DNA from: Streptomyces sp. NBC_01233
GTDB lineage: Bacteria > Actinomycetota > Actinomycetes > Streptomycetales > Streptomycetaceae
DNA length: 64,000 nt
Assembly: GCF_035989305.1 (NCBI RefSeq)
Contig: NZ_CP108514.1
Location: 8,536,501-8,600,500 of the forward strand
Direction of reading: 5' to 3'
Position numbers and translations under genes: made by a program. A model generated the notes under the pieces. It ran no database searches, was not told the origin of the DNA, and saw nothing but the letters and a program-made list of their open reading frames with translations. This document shows, piece by piece, positions 51,695-61,124 of the stretch; the first letter of the stretch is position 1, and each line of letters begins with the position of its first letter.

Positions 51695-53262
51695 ATGACC
51701 GCAGACAAGCCCTACCTGACCAGCCACTACACCCCGGCCGTCGACGAGATCACCGCCACCGAGCTGACCGTCGAGGGGTCCCTTCCCCCGGAGCTGACCG
51801 GCCGGCTGATCCGCAACAGCCACAACCCCAAGCCCGGCGTCACCCCCACCCACTGGTTCAAGGGCAGCGGCATGGTCCACGGCATCCGGCTGCGCGAAGG
51901 CCGCGCCGAGTGGTACCGCAACCGCTGGGTGCACACCCCCGCCCTGGACGGCGCGCCCTACATGACCGACCGCGGCCCGGACCTGACGGCCAGTACCGCC
52001 GGCACCCACGTCATCGAACACGCCGGACGCCTCCTCGCCCTGTGCGAGGCGAACCTCCCCTTCGAGCTCACCCGGGACCTCGACACGGTCGGCGCCCACG
52101 ACTTCGGCGGCAAGCTGCGCAGCGCGATGACCGCGCACCCGAAGGCCGACCCGGTCACCGGCGAGCTGCACTTCTTCGGCTCCTCGCCGTTCCCGCCGTT
52201 CCTCACGTACTACGTGGCCGACGCCACGGGCCGGATCAGCCGCAGCGGTTCCGGCAGCTCGTTTCCGGTATGCCGACCGGCAAGCTCAAGGCCCGACTCG
52301 TGTCGATGGCCGCCGAAGCCGGTCTTGTCATCGTCGCAGTCGATCCCGCTTACACCTCGCAGTGGGGAGGCCAGCACTGGCAGAAACCGCTGGTCACCCC
52401 ACGCCGCACGATGTCCCGTCACGATGCCGCCGGCATCGCGATCGGACGACGCGCCCTCGGACACCCGATCCGGCGTCGGACGGCACCGCCCCCACACGAC
52501 CAGAGTGATCGTGTGGGGCATCGGACCGTCCAGGCCGAACGCGGTGTCCGAGGACGTGAGGAAACCCGCCGCCCCGTCACGGAACATGCACACGATGCAC
52601 GTGCCCGGACGGGGAAACACCAGGGAACGCGGGCGACCAGTGCATCCAAAACCGTTCGGGATGCGCGCAGTGCCAGGCAGTGGGTCCAAGACTCACTCCT
52701 GCTCACTGACTAGGAACGGTTCGAGCTCTCCTGGAACTGGTGGGTCGGCGCCCCCGGTCGCGGCACGGAGCCCAACACGCGCTCCTACAGCCGCCGTTGG
52801 GTCGTCGACCTGGCCGTCGGCCGGGTGGACGAGCAGACCATCGACGACCTCGCCATCGAATTCCCCACGCTCAACGAGGAGTTCCTCGGCGCCGAGCACC
52901 GCTACCAGTACGCGGTCTCCTTCCCCGACCAGGAGGGCCAGGGCGGCTACGGCATCGTCAAGTACGACCGCAGCACCGGCGCCCGTCACATCCACGGGGC
53001 CGGGGACGCCCGCCTGCCCAGCGAGGCCGTGTTCGTGCCCGCCGCAGGCGCCACCCGCGAGGACGACGGCTACCTGCTCACCGTCGTCTCCGACCTCAAG
53101 CAGAACGCCTCCGAGCTCCTGGTCCTGGACGCCTCCGCCCTCGAGCGGATCGCCACGGTCCACCTGCCGCGCCGGGTCACCGGCGGCATCCACGGCTCCT
53201 GGATCCCCGACAGCGACCTGGACCGCGACGCCGACGGCGGCCTTGCCGGCTCCGACGGTTGA
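51695..53262 (+). pseudogene. Carotenoid oxygenase gene, centre replaced by a TnpB fragment
   Basis: The 5' part (51695 to about 52240) encodes about 180 residues of a carotenoid cleavage dioxygenase (LPPELTGRLIRNSHNPKPGV, WFKGSGMVHGIRLREGRAEW, YYVADATGRISRS). From about 52714 another frame gives the C-terminus (RRWVVDLAVGRVDEQTIDDL, EHRYQYAVSFPDQEGQGGYG, TGGIHGSWIPDSDL with a His iron ligand). Between them lies a transposase fragment, and the segment carrying two of the four His ligands is missing. The enzyme cannot be made. Confidence 0.83.
52241..52713 (+). mobile_element. IS200/IS605-type TnpB-related C-terminal fragment
   Basis: One frame reads RFRQLVSGMPTGKLKARLVS and then GLVIVAVDPAYTSQWGGQHW, containing the last RuvC catalytic Asp of TnpB-related proteins. 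The tail (HDAAGIAIGRRALGHPIRRR through ASKTVRDARSARQWVQDSLL) is typical of the large Streptomyces TnpB-related family. The stop is TAG in CTAG at 52710-52713. The N-terminal two thirds is absent, so it is inactive. Confidence 0.8.
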
Positions 53263-53267
53263 ACGCC

Positions 53268-53301
53268 GCCGGCCCCGGGGGACTCCACCCCCGGGGCCGG
53301 C
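53268..53301. terminator. Bidirectional terminator between the broken oxygenase and nadE
   Basis: GCCGGCCCCGGGG (53268-53280) pairs perfectly with CCCCGGGGCCGGC (53289-53301), a 13-bp stem with an 8-base loop, placed in the 45-bp gap between convergent stops. Confidence 0.75.
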
Positions 53302-53307
53302 GCCGGC

Positions 53308-54138
53308 TCAGGGAGCGATCGGGAGCTGCCGCTTGTGTTCGGTCAGGCGGTACCGGTGGGTGATGGCCGCGAAGGCGGCCTCGCCGACGGGCTTGCCCTC
53401 CAGCAGGTCGTCGATGTCGTCGTAGGTGACACCGAGCGCCTCCTCGTCGGGCCGGCCCGGCTTCAGTGTCTCCAGGTCGGCCGTCGGGGTCTTCACGGTC
53501 AGACCGGCGGGCGCGCCCAGAACCTGGGACATGGCCCGTACGCGCCGCTTGGTGAGGCCGGTGAGCGGCACCACGTCGGCCGCGCCGTCGCCGAACTTGG
53601 TGAAGAACCCGGAGACCGCCTCGGCGGCGTGGTCGGTGCCGACGACCAGGCCCTCGTGCGCGCCCGCCACCGCGTACTGGGCGATCATGCGCTGCCGGGC
53701 CTTGATGTTGCCGTGCACGAAGTCCTGGTGGTGCGCGTCGCGGAAGACCGTGCCGCCGGCCAGCACCGCCTCCAGCGCCGCGTCGCTGGAGGACTTCACG
53801 TCGACGGTCAGGACCCGGTCGGGCCGGATGAACTCCAGCGCCAGCTGCGCGTCCGCCTCGTCGGCCTGGGTGCCGTACGGCAGCCGCATCGCGAAGAACG
53901 TCGCGTCCTGCCCCGTGGCACGGACCCGCTCGACCGCGAGCTGGCACAGCCGGCCGGCGGTGGTGGAGTCCACGCCGCCGCTGATGCCCAGCACCAGGGA
54001 GCGCAGGCTCGTGGAGGTCAGCTGGCCGGCGAGGAAGGCCACCCGGCGTTCGATCTCCTGCTGCGCGTCGAAGGACGCGCTCACCTGGAGATCCCGGGCG
54101 ATCTCCTGCTGCAGGGGTATGGACGCCAGGTCGGTCAC
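53308..54138 (-). CDS. nadE: Ammonia-dependent NAD+ synthetase
   Basis: A 276-residue enzyme that amidates deamido-NAD+ using ATP and ammonia, the last step of NAD synthesis. The ATP-pyrophosphatase P-loop is LGISGGVDSTTAGRLCQLAV, followed by FFAMRLPYGTQADEADAQLA, HGNIKARQRMIAQYAVAGAH, VVGTDHAAEAVSGFFTKFGD and the C-terminal PDEEALGVTYDDIDDLLEGK. There is no glutaminase domain, so it is the short NH3-dependent form. The GTG start has GAGGAG upstream. Confidence 0.95.
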   Translation of the reverse strand: MTDLASIPLQQEIARDLQVSASFDAQQEIERRVAFLAGQLTSTSLRSLVLGISGGVDSTTAGRLCQLAVERVRATGQDATFFAMRLPYGTQADEADAQLALEFIRPDRVLTVDVKSSSDAALEAVLAGGTVFRDAHHQDFVHGNIKARQRMIAQYAVAGAHEGLVVGTDHAAEAVSGFFTKFGDGAADVVPLTGLTKRRVRAMSQVLGAPAGLTVKTPTADLETLKPGRPDEEALGVTYDDIDDLLEGKPVGEAAFAAITHRYRLTEHKRQLPIAP

Positions 54139-54552
54139 GGCTGCTCCTCGGTCGGGCCCGTGGGCGGGTTCGGGGCGCGCCGCAGGGCCGGGGCCACGGG
54201 CGCGTGGATGGGGGACGGAAGCACTCTAGAGGACGGCCGCGACCGCCCGCGCAAGGCGTCCGGCCAGGTCGGCCACGGCATCGGGCCAGGTCGGCGCGGT
54301 CCCCGCGCGGGTGCCCCGGCGCCGCGGGCCAGCGCACGGCCTACTCGTCCGGCCGTCAGCCTGTTGGCCCACCGCTGCCTGACAGGCCGTCACCCGGGGT
54401 CCTACGCTGCGCAGTGCGCATGCCCCCGGGCATCCAGCAGCGCACCGCTGTCGCGACCTCGAGCGCCGCCCGACAGTGCCCAGACCCGCCGGCGAGGTCT
54501 CGCCCCGATGGCGGGCCTGCCCCCGACCTCCGGCCGAAAGGTCTGCCTCCCG
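54139..54552. other. Gene-free divergent gap between nadE and the propeller gene
   Basis: About 410 bp without a convincing gene or a clear palindrome. An in-frame ATG at 54508 could extend the downstream gene by 15 residues. Promoters for both flanking genes are presumed here. Confidence 0.5.
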
Positions 54553-55956
54553 ATGTCCCCACGCACCCCGTGCGGGTCCCCGCCCCGGACACCCCGACGC
54601 CGCCGCCCGCGCTGGACGTTCCAGCTGGCCGCCGCCCTGCTCCTCGGTTTGATCGGCCTTCCCGCGGCCTCGGCCGCCCCCGCCCCCGCCCGCGCCGACC
54701 TCGGCGACATCACCGAGTACCCCCTTCCCACGGTCGGCAGTTTTCCCGGCGTCATCACCACGGGATCCGACGGCAACCTCTGGTTCACCGAGCAGGGCAT
54801 TAGGAAGATCGCCCGGATCACCCCCACCGGGGACCTGACCGAGTACCAGCTGCCCGGCGACGACCACAGCCCCATCGGGATCACCGCCGGGCCCGACGGC
54901 AAACTGTGGTTCACCGACATCAGCCGGCGGATCGGGAACATCACCACGGCGGGTCTCATCACCGAGTACGACCTGCCCGCCGGCAGCGGCACACCGTTCG
55001 CCATCACCACGGGACCCGACGGGAACCTCTGGTTCACCGAGGACCCCGGTGACCGGATCGGGAGGATCACCCCCAAGGGCGAGATCACCGAGTACCCCCT
55101 GCCCACCCCCGGCACCGCCCCGGAGTCCATCGTGACCGGGCCCGACGGGAACCTCTGGTTCACCGAGATCTCCGGTGACCGGATCGGGAGGATCACCCCC
55201 AAGGGCGAGATCACCGAATACCCCCTGCCCAATGCCGACAGCGGCCCGGACGTCATCACCGCCGGGCCCGACGGGAACCTCTGGTTCACGGAGCTCTTCG
55301 GCAACCGGATCGGGAAGATCAGCCCGGCGGGTCTCATCACCGAGTACCCCCTGCCGACCGCCGGCAGCGGCCCGGACGGGATGGCCGCCGGGCCCGACGG
55401 GAACCTGTGGTTCACCGAGCAGCTCACCGACGGGATCGGGCGGATCACCCCCGACGGGGACTTCGCGCGCTACCCGCTGCCCCACCCGGGCAGCCTCCCC
55501 GTCCGCATCACCGCGGGGCCGGACGCCGGCATGTGGTTCACCGAGATCGGCGGCGACCGCGTCGGACGGCTGGAGCTCGACGCCGGTCCGCCCCGGGCCG
55601 ACCTGGCGGTCCGCCTGAGCGCTCCGGCCTCCGTGCGCGGCGGCGCCGAGTACACCTATGCCGTCACCGTGACCAACAAGGGGCCCTTCGCCGCCGCGGA
55701 CCTGGCCGTCACCCTGACCCTGCCGCGCGGGGTGCCGGTCACGGACGCGCCCTCCGGCGCCGACCGCCGCACTCCCACTCCGCTGACCTGGCGCGTCGAG
55801 GCCCTGGGCGCCGGACAGCAGCGCGTGTTCCACGTCACGGTGCGGGTCGGCCAACGGCCCGCGATCACCGCGAGGGCCGCCGTCACCTCCCGCACCCCGG
55901 ACCGGAACAGGAGGAACAACACCGACACGGCCATCACCCGGGTCTTCGGCCGCTGA
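54553..55956 (+). CDS. Secreted streptogramin-lyase-like beta-propeller with DUF11 domain
   Basis: A 467-residue protein with an Arg-rich signal peptide (RRRRPRWTFQLAAALLLGLI, cleaved after ASAAPAPARA). Seven propeller blades follow, each with ITxGPDGNLWFTE and IGRITPxGxITEYPLP, the virginiamycin B lyase pattern. The last 120 residues form a DUF11-type beta-sandwich (ADLAVRLSAPASVRGGAEYT, YAVTVTNKGPFAAADLAV). Intracellular Vgb enzymes inactivate type B streptogramins; this exported, adhesin-tailed version more likely acts at the cell surface, and its activity is unproven. No strong ribosome site is seen, so the start is uncertain. Confidence 0.82.
   Translation: MSPRTPCGSPPRTPRRRRPRWTFQLAAALLLGLIGLPAASAAPAPARADLGDITEYPLPTVGSFPGVITTGSDGNLWFTEQGIRKIARITPTGDLTEYQLPGDDHSPIGITAGPDGKLWFTDISRRIGNITTAGLITEYDLPAGSGTPFAITTGPDGNLWFTEDPGDRIGRITPKGEITEYPLPTPGTAPESIVTGPDGNLWFTEISGDRIGRITPKGEITEYPLPNADSGPDVITAGPDGNLWFTELFGNRIGKISPAGLITEYPLPTAGSGPDGMAAGPDGNLWFTEQLTDGIGRITPDGDFARYPLPHPGSLPVRITAGPDAGMWFTEIGGDRVGRLELDAGPPRADLAVRLSAPASVRGGAEYTYAVTVTNKGPFAAADLAVTLTLPRGVPVTDAPSGADRRTPTPLTWRVEALGAGQQRVFHVTVRVGQRPAITARAAVTSRTPDRNRRNNTDTAITRVFGR
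54713..55560 (+). repeat. In-gene tandem repeat of about 126 bp (propeller blades)
   Basis: Seven units of about 42 codons repeat the sequence encoding EYPLP, GPDGNLWFTE and IGRITP. Units around 55020-55320 are nearly identical at the DNA level, pointing to recent duplication or gene conversion between blades. Confidence 0.85.
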
Positions 55957-55993
55957 GTGCCGAACGCCCCCGGGCCCGAGCCGTACCGCACCC

Positions 55994-56027
55994 GGTGGCG
56001 CCGACCGACTCCCCGATCGGCGCCACC
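55994..56027. terminator. Bidirectional terminator between the propeller gene and lysA
   Basis: GGTGGCGCCGA (55994-56004) pairs perfectly with TCGGCGCCACC (56017-56027) over a 12-base loop, in the 88-bp gap between convergent stops. Confidence 0.7.
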
Positions 56028-56044
56028 AGCCCCTCCCGGGGCGG

Positions 56045-57379
56045 CTATCCGCCGACGTCCCGGCTGCGGAGATCGTCCAGCGTCTCGCGCCAGACCAGCA
56101 GCCGGGCCCGGCCCTCGTGGACCGAGACCACCGGCGGGCGGCCCACGAGGTTGTAGCCCGAGGCCATGGACAGCTGATAGGCGCCCGCCACCGGCACCGC
56201 GAGCAGGTCGCCCGGCCGTACATCGGCCGGCAGCGGCACGTCCGCGGCCAGGACGTCCCCCGCCTCGCAGTGGCGGCCGACGACCGTGGCCGTACGGGAA
56301 TCCGCCGCCGAGGCGCGGCCGATGAGGCGGGGCGCGTAGCGGACCCCGTACAGGGCCGGCCGCGGGTTGTCGCTCATGCCGCCGTCCACGGCCACGAACA
56401 GCCGCGCCCCGGTGTGCTTGACGGCCAGCACCCGGTAGAGCGCCACCCCTGCCGGGCCCACGATCGCGCGCCCGGGCTCGATGGCCAGACGGGGCACGGG
56501 CAGCCCCGCGGCCGCGCAGGCCGCGACCAGTTCCGTACGGAGCCCGCGCGCGAGGGCGGTGGGGTCGAGGGCGGCTTCGCCGGGCCGGTAGGCGACCCCG
56601 TGCCCGCCGCCCACGTCCAGCTCGCGGAGCGTGACGCGGTGGCCGTCCCGGATCCGGGCCATCAGGCCCACCATGCGGCGCACGGCGGCCACGTACGGCT
56701 CGACCTCGGCGATCTGCGAGCCGATGTGACAGTGCAGGCCGACGAGTTCGAGCTGCGGCTGGCCGAGGATGCGGCCGATCGCCTCCTGGGCCGAGCCGTC
56801 GACCGGCGAGAGGCCGAACTTCTGGTCGTCCGTACCGGTACGGATCTTCTCGTGGCCGCCGGCCGAGACGCCCGGGACCACGCGCACCATGACCTTCTGG
56901 TGGCCGCCCGGGCCCACGGCCGCGGCCAGCCGCGCGATCTCGGAAGGGCTGTCGATGACGATGCGGCCGACGCCGAGCCGCAGCGCGGCCTCGATGTCGT
57001 GGGGCGGTTTGGCGTTGCCGTGCAGCACCATCCGCTCGGGAGGGAAGCCGGCGGTGACGGCCAGTTCGAGCTCGCCCGCGGAGCACACGTCCAGTCCGAG
57101 GCCCTCCTCGTCGACCCAGCGCACCACGGCCCGGGACAGGAAGGCCTTGGCCGCGTACAGGACGTGGGCCTCGGGGAAGGCGTCCCGGTAGCGGCGGCAG
57201 CGCCCGCGCACCTCGCCCTCGTCCAGCACGTAGGCCGGGGTGTCGAACCGCTCGGCGATCTCCGCCAGCGACACCCCGCCGACGGCCAGGCCGCCGTGTG
57301 CCAGGCGGGTCGTGGAGGCGGGCCAGACGGACAGGTCGTCCGCGACGCCGGGAACCGCGCGGAGTTCGGCGGTGGTCAC
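56045..57379 (-). CDS. lysA: Diaminopimelate decarboxylase
   Basis: The GTG at 57379 has GAGGAGG upstream and gives 444 residues; GTG 57403 is an alternative. This fold-type III PLP enzyme makes lysine from meso-diaminopimelate. PLP-lysine: HVLYAAKAFLSRAV. Substrate and phosphate sites: ELVGLHCHIGSQIAEVEPYV, LDVGGGHGVAYRPGE, and the second-subunit HCEAGDVLAAD and YQLSMASGYN motifs. The upstream SAV_915-like gene is 13 bp away. The rest of the lysine pathway is not nearby, so this may be a second, non-housekeeping copy. Confidence 0.92.
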   Translation of the reverse strand: MTTAELRAVPGVADDLSVWPASTTRLAHGGLAVGGVSLAEIAERFDTPAYVLDEGEVRGRCRRYRDAFPEAHVLYAAKAFLSRAVVRWVDEEGLGLDVCSAGELELAVTAGFPPERMVLHGNAKPPHDIEAALRLGVGRIVIDSPSEIARLAAAVGPGGHQKVMVRVVPGVSAGGHEKIRTGTDDQKFGLSPVDGSAQEAIGRILGQPQLELVGLHCHIGSQIAEVEPYVAAVRRMVGLMARIRDGHRVTLRELDVGGGHGVAYRPGEAALDPTALARGLRTELVAACAAAGLPVPRLAIEPGRAIVGPAGVALYRVLAVKHTGARLFVAVDGGMSDNPRPALYGVRYAPRLIGRASAADSRTATVVGRHCEAGDVLAADVPLPADVRPGDLLAVPVAGAYQLSMASGYNLVGRPPVVSVHEGRARLLVWRETLDDLRSRDVGG

Positions 57380-57392
57380 GAAGGCCTCCTCG

Positions 57393-57743
57393 TCACCGGG
57401 CACGGACCGCGGCCTCGGCGGACGCGGTCGGGGTCGCGGTCGCCGGCACCGGGGTGACGGCGGGAGCCGAGAGGGCCGGGTCGATCGTCAGCAGGTACGT
57501 GCCGAGCGGAGCGGCCAGCGCCCGGAGCGCGGACTCGGAGAGCCGGATCCACGGCTGGCCGGCGCCGAGCGTCGCGGCCAGCAGGTCCGGACGGGTGAAC
57601 CCGACGGCGGTGCGTCGGCCCAGCGGGGTGCGGAACATCCGGAGCACCACCTCCGCGGTTCCCGGCCGGACGGGCACGTAGAGGGGTCCGGCCGGGACCT
57701 GTTCCTCGGGCTCGGGATCGTCGGCGTACTGGAACAGGCACAT
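57393..57743 (-). CDS. SAV_915-family-like small protein
   Basis: A 116-residue soluble protein. The core PLYVPVRPGTAEVVLRMFRT, then RTAVGFTRPDLLAATLGAGQ and IRLSESALRALAAPLGTYL, resembles the small actinobacterial SAV_915/SseB-like proteins of unknown role. The C-terminus is Ala/Pro/Thr-rich. It overlaps nothing but sits 13 bp before lysA and is probably cotranscribed. Confidence 0.7.
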   Translation of the reverse strand: MCLFQYADDPEPEEQVPAGPLYVPVRPGTAEVVLRMFRTPLGRRTAVGFTRPDLLAATLGAGQPWIRLSESALRALAAPLGTYLLTIDPALSAPAVTPVPATATPTASAEAAVRAR

Positions 57744-57941
57744 GGGGTCCTCCTGGCGGGGCCGCGGTCGCCGATCGGAGACCGATCGGCCGGTGACGCC
57801 GAAGCTATGCCCGCCCCCGCGCCCCGCGCGCCACCTCCTGACGGGACCTTGACGGAAGTCGGCCCGGTTCATACGCATCGCTGACGGCCGCCCCGGATCG
57901 GTAGGCTGGGACCGCCGGGGGCCTGCGACGGGGAGGTACGG

Positions 57942-58961
57942 ATGGGGAACACCGCGGCCGCACCAGAACCGGAACCAGGACCTGCGGCGGGACCCGGGCA
58001 CGGGCAAGGACCCGGGCACGGGCCGACGCGAGGGCCGGGACCCGGTCCGGCGCCGGGACCGGGAGCAGCGCCGGGATCCGGATCCGGCGCCGATCCGGGG
58101 CTGTACGGCCCGGCGTCCGTCACCTGGCAGTGCCACGGCGACCCGATGATGTGGATCGCCGGCGTCCGGGCGCTCTACCTCCAGGCGCTCCACCCGCGCG
58201 CCGTCCGCGGCGTCATGCAGAATTCCGACTTCCGCCGGGACGCCTGGGGCCGGCTGCTGCGCACCGCCGATTTCGTCGGCACCCTCACCTACGGCACCAG
58301 CGAGGCCGCCGAACGCGCCGGCGGCAGGGTCCGGGCGATCCACCGCGCGCTCTCAGCCACCGATCCGGACACCGGCGAACCCTTCCCCGTCGACGACCCC
58401 GAGCTGCTGCTGTGGATCCACTGCGCGCAGATAGACAGCTTCCTGCACGTCCTGCGCCGCTCCGGCGTCCGCCTCACCGCCGCCCAGGCCGACCGCTACG
58501 TCGACGAGAACCGCGTCAACGCCCGCCTCGTCGGCCTCGATCCGGCCGGCGTCCCCGCCGACACCGCCGGGCTCGCCGCCTACTTCGAGCGGATCCGCCC
58601 GGAGCTCGCCGCCGGCCCCGACGCGCACTCCGTGGACGACTTCCTGCGAGGCCCGCCCGTCCCTGCCCTCCTCGTGCCTGGCCGAAACCTGCTGTGGCGC
58701 CCGCTCGCCGGCCTCGCGTACGGTTCCCTCCCCGGCTGGGCGCACCAGCTGTACGGGCGACCCGCACCGGCGCCGCGCAGCACCACCCGGCGCCTGCGCC
58801 TCACCGGACGCGTGTTGCGCAGCATTCCCGCAGGTCTGCGCTGGAAGCTGCCTCCAGGTCACATCTTGAAAGCGATGCGTCGCATGGGCCCCGGGAGCCG
58901 CCCCTCGCCGTACACACTGCGTACATCAGCGGCCATACTGGACCGGCCGGGGAGGGCGTAA
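57942..58961 (+). CDS. MpaB-like oxygenase (DUF2236)
   Basis: A 339-residue protein. The first 50 residues are a Gly/Pro repeat (AGPGHGQGPGHGPTRGPGPG) of low complexity. The DUF2236 core follows: MMWIAGVRALYLQALHPRAV, YGTSEAAERAGGRVRAIHRA, LWIHCAQIDSFLHVLRRSG and DRYVDENRVNARLVGLDPAG. This family includes the MpaB oxygenase and latex-clearing-type heme proteins; His in LHPRAV and IHRAL are candidate ligands. The kinase gene begins 27 bp later in the same direction. Confidence 0.85.
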   Translation: MGNTAAAPEPEPGPAAGPGHGQGPGHGPTRGPGPGPAPGPGAAPGSGSGADPGLYGPASVTWQCHGDPMMWIAGVRALYLQALHPRAVRGVMQNSDFRRDAWGRLLRTADFVGTLTYGTSEAAERAGGRVRAIHRALSATDPDTGEPFPVDDPELLLWIHCAQIDSFLHVLRRSGVRLTAAQADRYVDENRVNARLVGLDPAGVPADTAGLAAYFERIRPELAAGPDAHSVDDFLRGPPVPALLVPGRNLLWRPLAGLAYGSLPGWAHQLYGRPAPAPRSTTRRLRLTGRVLRSIPAGLRWKLPPGHILKAMRRMGPGSRPSPYTLRTSAAILDRPGRA

Positions 58962-58988
58962 GCACGACAACGGGGGCGGCTTCAAGAC

Positions 58989-61124
58989 ATGGCGGAGTCC
59001 AGACTGATCCAGGGCCGGTACCGGTCGCTCGATCTGATCGGGCGCGGCGGCATGGGCGAGGTGTGGCGCGCCCGCGACGAATCGCTGGGCCGGCAGGTCG
59101 CCGTGAAGTGCCTCAAGCCGATCGGCGCCGAGCAGGACGCCCACTTCACCCAGGTGCTGCGCGAGCGGTTCCGGCGCGAGGCACGCGTGGCCGCCTCCCT
59201 CCAGCACCGCGGTGTCACGGTCGTCCACGACTTCGGCGACGACAGCGCCGCGGGCGGTCCCCTCTACCTGGTCATGGAGCTCCTCGAAGGCCGCAACCTC
59301 AGCCAGCTCCTGGAGGACAACGAGACCCGCCCGCTCCCCGTGGACGTGGTCGTCGACATCGCCGAGCAGATGGCCGCCGCCCTCGGCTACACCCACGACC
59401 AGGGCGTCGTGCACCGTGACCTGAAGCCGGCCAACATCATGCGGCTCACCGACGGCACCGTGAAGATCTGCGACTTCGGCATCGCCCGCCTCGCCCACGA
59501 CATCGGGTTCACGGCCAAGCTGACCGGCGGCGGCATGGCCATGGGCACCCCGCACTACATGTCGCCCGAGCAGATCGCCGGCGGTGAGGTGGACCACCGC
59601 AGCGACCTCTACTCCCTCGGCTGCGTCCTCTACGAGATTGCCACCGGAGCCCCGCCCTTCGACCTCGGCGACTCCTGGTCGGTGCTGGTCGGCCACCGCG
59701 ACACCCCGCCCGTGCCGCTGCGCGAGCACCGCCCCGAACTGCCCGTCTCCTTCGAGCGGGTGGTTCTGGACCTGCTCGCCAAGCGCCCCGAGGACCGGCC
59801 CGGCGACGCCCGCCACGTGCACCGCCGGCTCGTCGAGGCCCGGCTGGGACCGGGCGGGCTGCCCGGCGCCCAGGCCCCGCTCCCCGCGTGGGCCCGGGGG
59901 ATGACCGCCGGGCGCAAGGCCGGGATCGACGCCCGCCCCGCGAGCGGCGAATGGGCCGTGCTCACCGGTTCCTGGACGGCCGCCCGCCCCAGCGGCGAAC
60001 AGCCCGTCGCCCGCGCGAGCGGCGAACACCCCGCATTCCGTCCGAGCGACGGGCAGCCCGCCGTGGGCCCCGCCGTGCCCATCGTGCGCCCCGAGCCCGC
60101 CGAGGACCCGCGGCTCACCGCGGCGTACGGCCTCCCGCGCGGCGCCGGCTCCCGGGAGACCGGCTCCGACGCACTCGCCGCGGGCCACGCGCGCGCCTAC
60201 GCCCTCAGCCGCGCGGGCCGCCCCGAGGAGGCGCTCGCCGTGTACGCGGCCGTGGCCGACGGGCGCGCGCGGGAGCTCGGCCCGGACCACGCCGACACCC
60301 TCGCCGCGCGCCAGGAGACGGCGTACGAGCTGGGGCGGCTCGGACGCCACCAGGAAGCCCACGACACCTACCGCGCGGTGCTCGTCGCCCGCGAGCGGAC
60401 CACGGGCCCGCTCCACCCCGACACCCTGCGCTGCCGCCACAACCTGGCCTGCGCCCTCGGTGCGCTGGGCCGGTTCGCCGACGCCCACGCCACCGCCGCC
60501 GCGGTCGCCGCCGACCGGGCCGCCGTCCTGGGCCCCGAGCACGCGGACACCCTGCTGACCCGGTACGAGGCGGCGTACGCGCTCGGCCGCCTGGAGCGCT
60601 GGCAGGAGGCACTGGCCGGCTTCCGCGAGGTCGCCGCCGTACGGGAACGGGTGCTCGGCCGCGACCACCCCGACACCCTGGCCGCCCGCTACGAGGTCGG
60701 CATCGCGCTCGGCCGCACCGGGAGCAGCGCCCGGGCCCTCGACCTGTTCCGGGCCCTGGTCCGCGACCGCACCCGCGCCTACGGGGCCGCCGACCCCGAG
60801 ACCCTGCGCGCCCGGCACGTCCTCGGGGTCAACCTGGGCCGCCTGGAACGCTGGGAGGAGGCGGTGGCCGAGGCCCGGCAGGTGGGCGCCGTACGGGCCG
60901 AGGTGCTCGGCGCCGAGCACCCGGACACCCTGGTCAGCCGCCGGGAACTCGCCGTCGGGCTCGGCCGGCTGGGCCGCTGGGAGGAGGCCCTGCCCATCTA
61001 CCGGGACCTCTCGGGCATCCGCGAGCGGTCCCTGGGCGACGAGCATCCCGACACGGCGCTGGCCCACGCCGACGAAGCCCACTGTCTGGAGCGGCTCGGC
61101 CAGGTGTGTTACCAAGAGCCATGA
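58989..61124 (+). CDS. Serine/threonine protein kinase with C-terminal TPR array
   Basis: A 711-residue cytosolic kinase. The catalytic domain (about 11-280) has the glycine loop GRGGMGEV (18-25), Lys40 in VAVKCLK, HRDLKPAN (142-149), DFG (162-164) and TPHYMSPEQIAGGEVDHRSD. A Ser/Pro/Gly-rich linker (about 290-395) leads to about seven 42-residue tetratricopeptide repeats of kinesin-light-chain type (pattern VLGPEHADTLLTRYEAAYAL). There is no transmembrane helix or PASTA domain, so it should sense through TPR contacts. The stop overlaps the oxidoreductase start (ATGA). Confidence 0.93.
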   Translation: MAESRLIQGRYRSLDLIGRGGMGEVWRARDESLGRQVAVKCLKPIGAEQDAHFTQVLRERFRREARVAASLQHRGVTVVHDFGDDSAAGGPLYLVMELLEGRNLSQLLEDNETRPLPVDVVVDIAEQMAAALGYTHDQGVVHRDLKPANIMRLTDGTVKICDFGIARLAHDIGFTAKLTGGGMAMGTPHYMSPEQIAGGEVDHRSDLYSLGCVLYEIATGAPPFDLGDSWSVLVGHRDTPPVPLREHRPELPVSFERVVLDLLAKRPEDRPGDARHVHRRLVEARLGPGGLPGAQAPLPAWARGMTAGRKAGIDARPASGEWAVLTGSWTAARPSGEQPVARASGEHPAFRPSDGQPAVGPAVPIVRPEPAEDPRLTAAYGLPRGAGSRETGSDALAAGHARAYALSRAGRPEEALAVYAAVADGRARELGPDHADTLAARQETAYELGRLGRHQEAHDTYRAVLVARERTTGPLHPDTLRCRHNLACALGALGRFADAHATAAAVAADRAAVLGPEHADTLLTRYEAAYALGRLERWQEALAGFREVAAVRERVLGRDHPDTLAARYEVGIALGRTGSSARALDLFRALVRDRTRAYGAADPETLRARHVLGVNLGRLERWEEAVAEARQVGAVRAEVLGAEHPDTLVSRRELAVGLGRLGRWEEALPIYRDLSGIRERSLGDEHPDTALAHADEAHCLERLGQVCYQEP

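Noticed and set aside
54713..55560. Regular repeats that could be mistaken for a CRISPR array
   Set aside because: Units are about 126 bp with no unique spacers and stay in frame as propeller blades.
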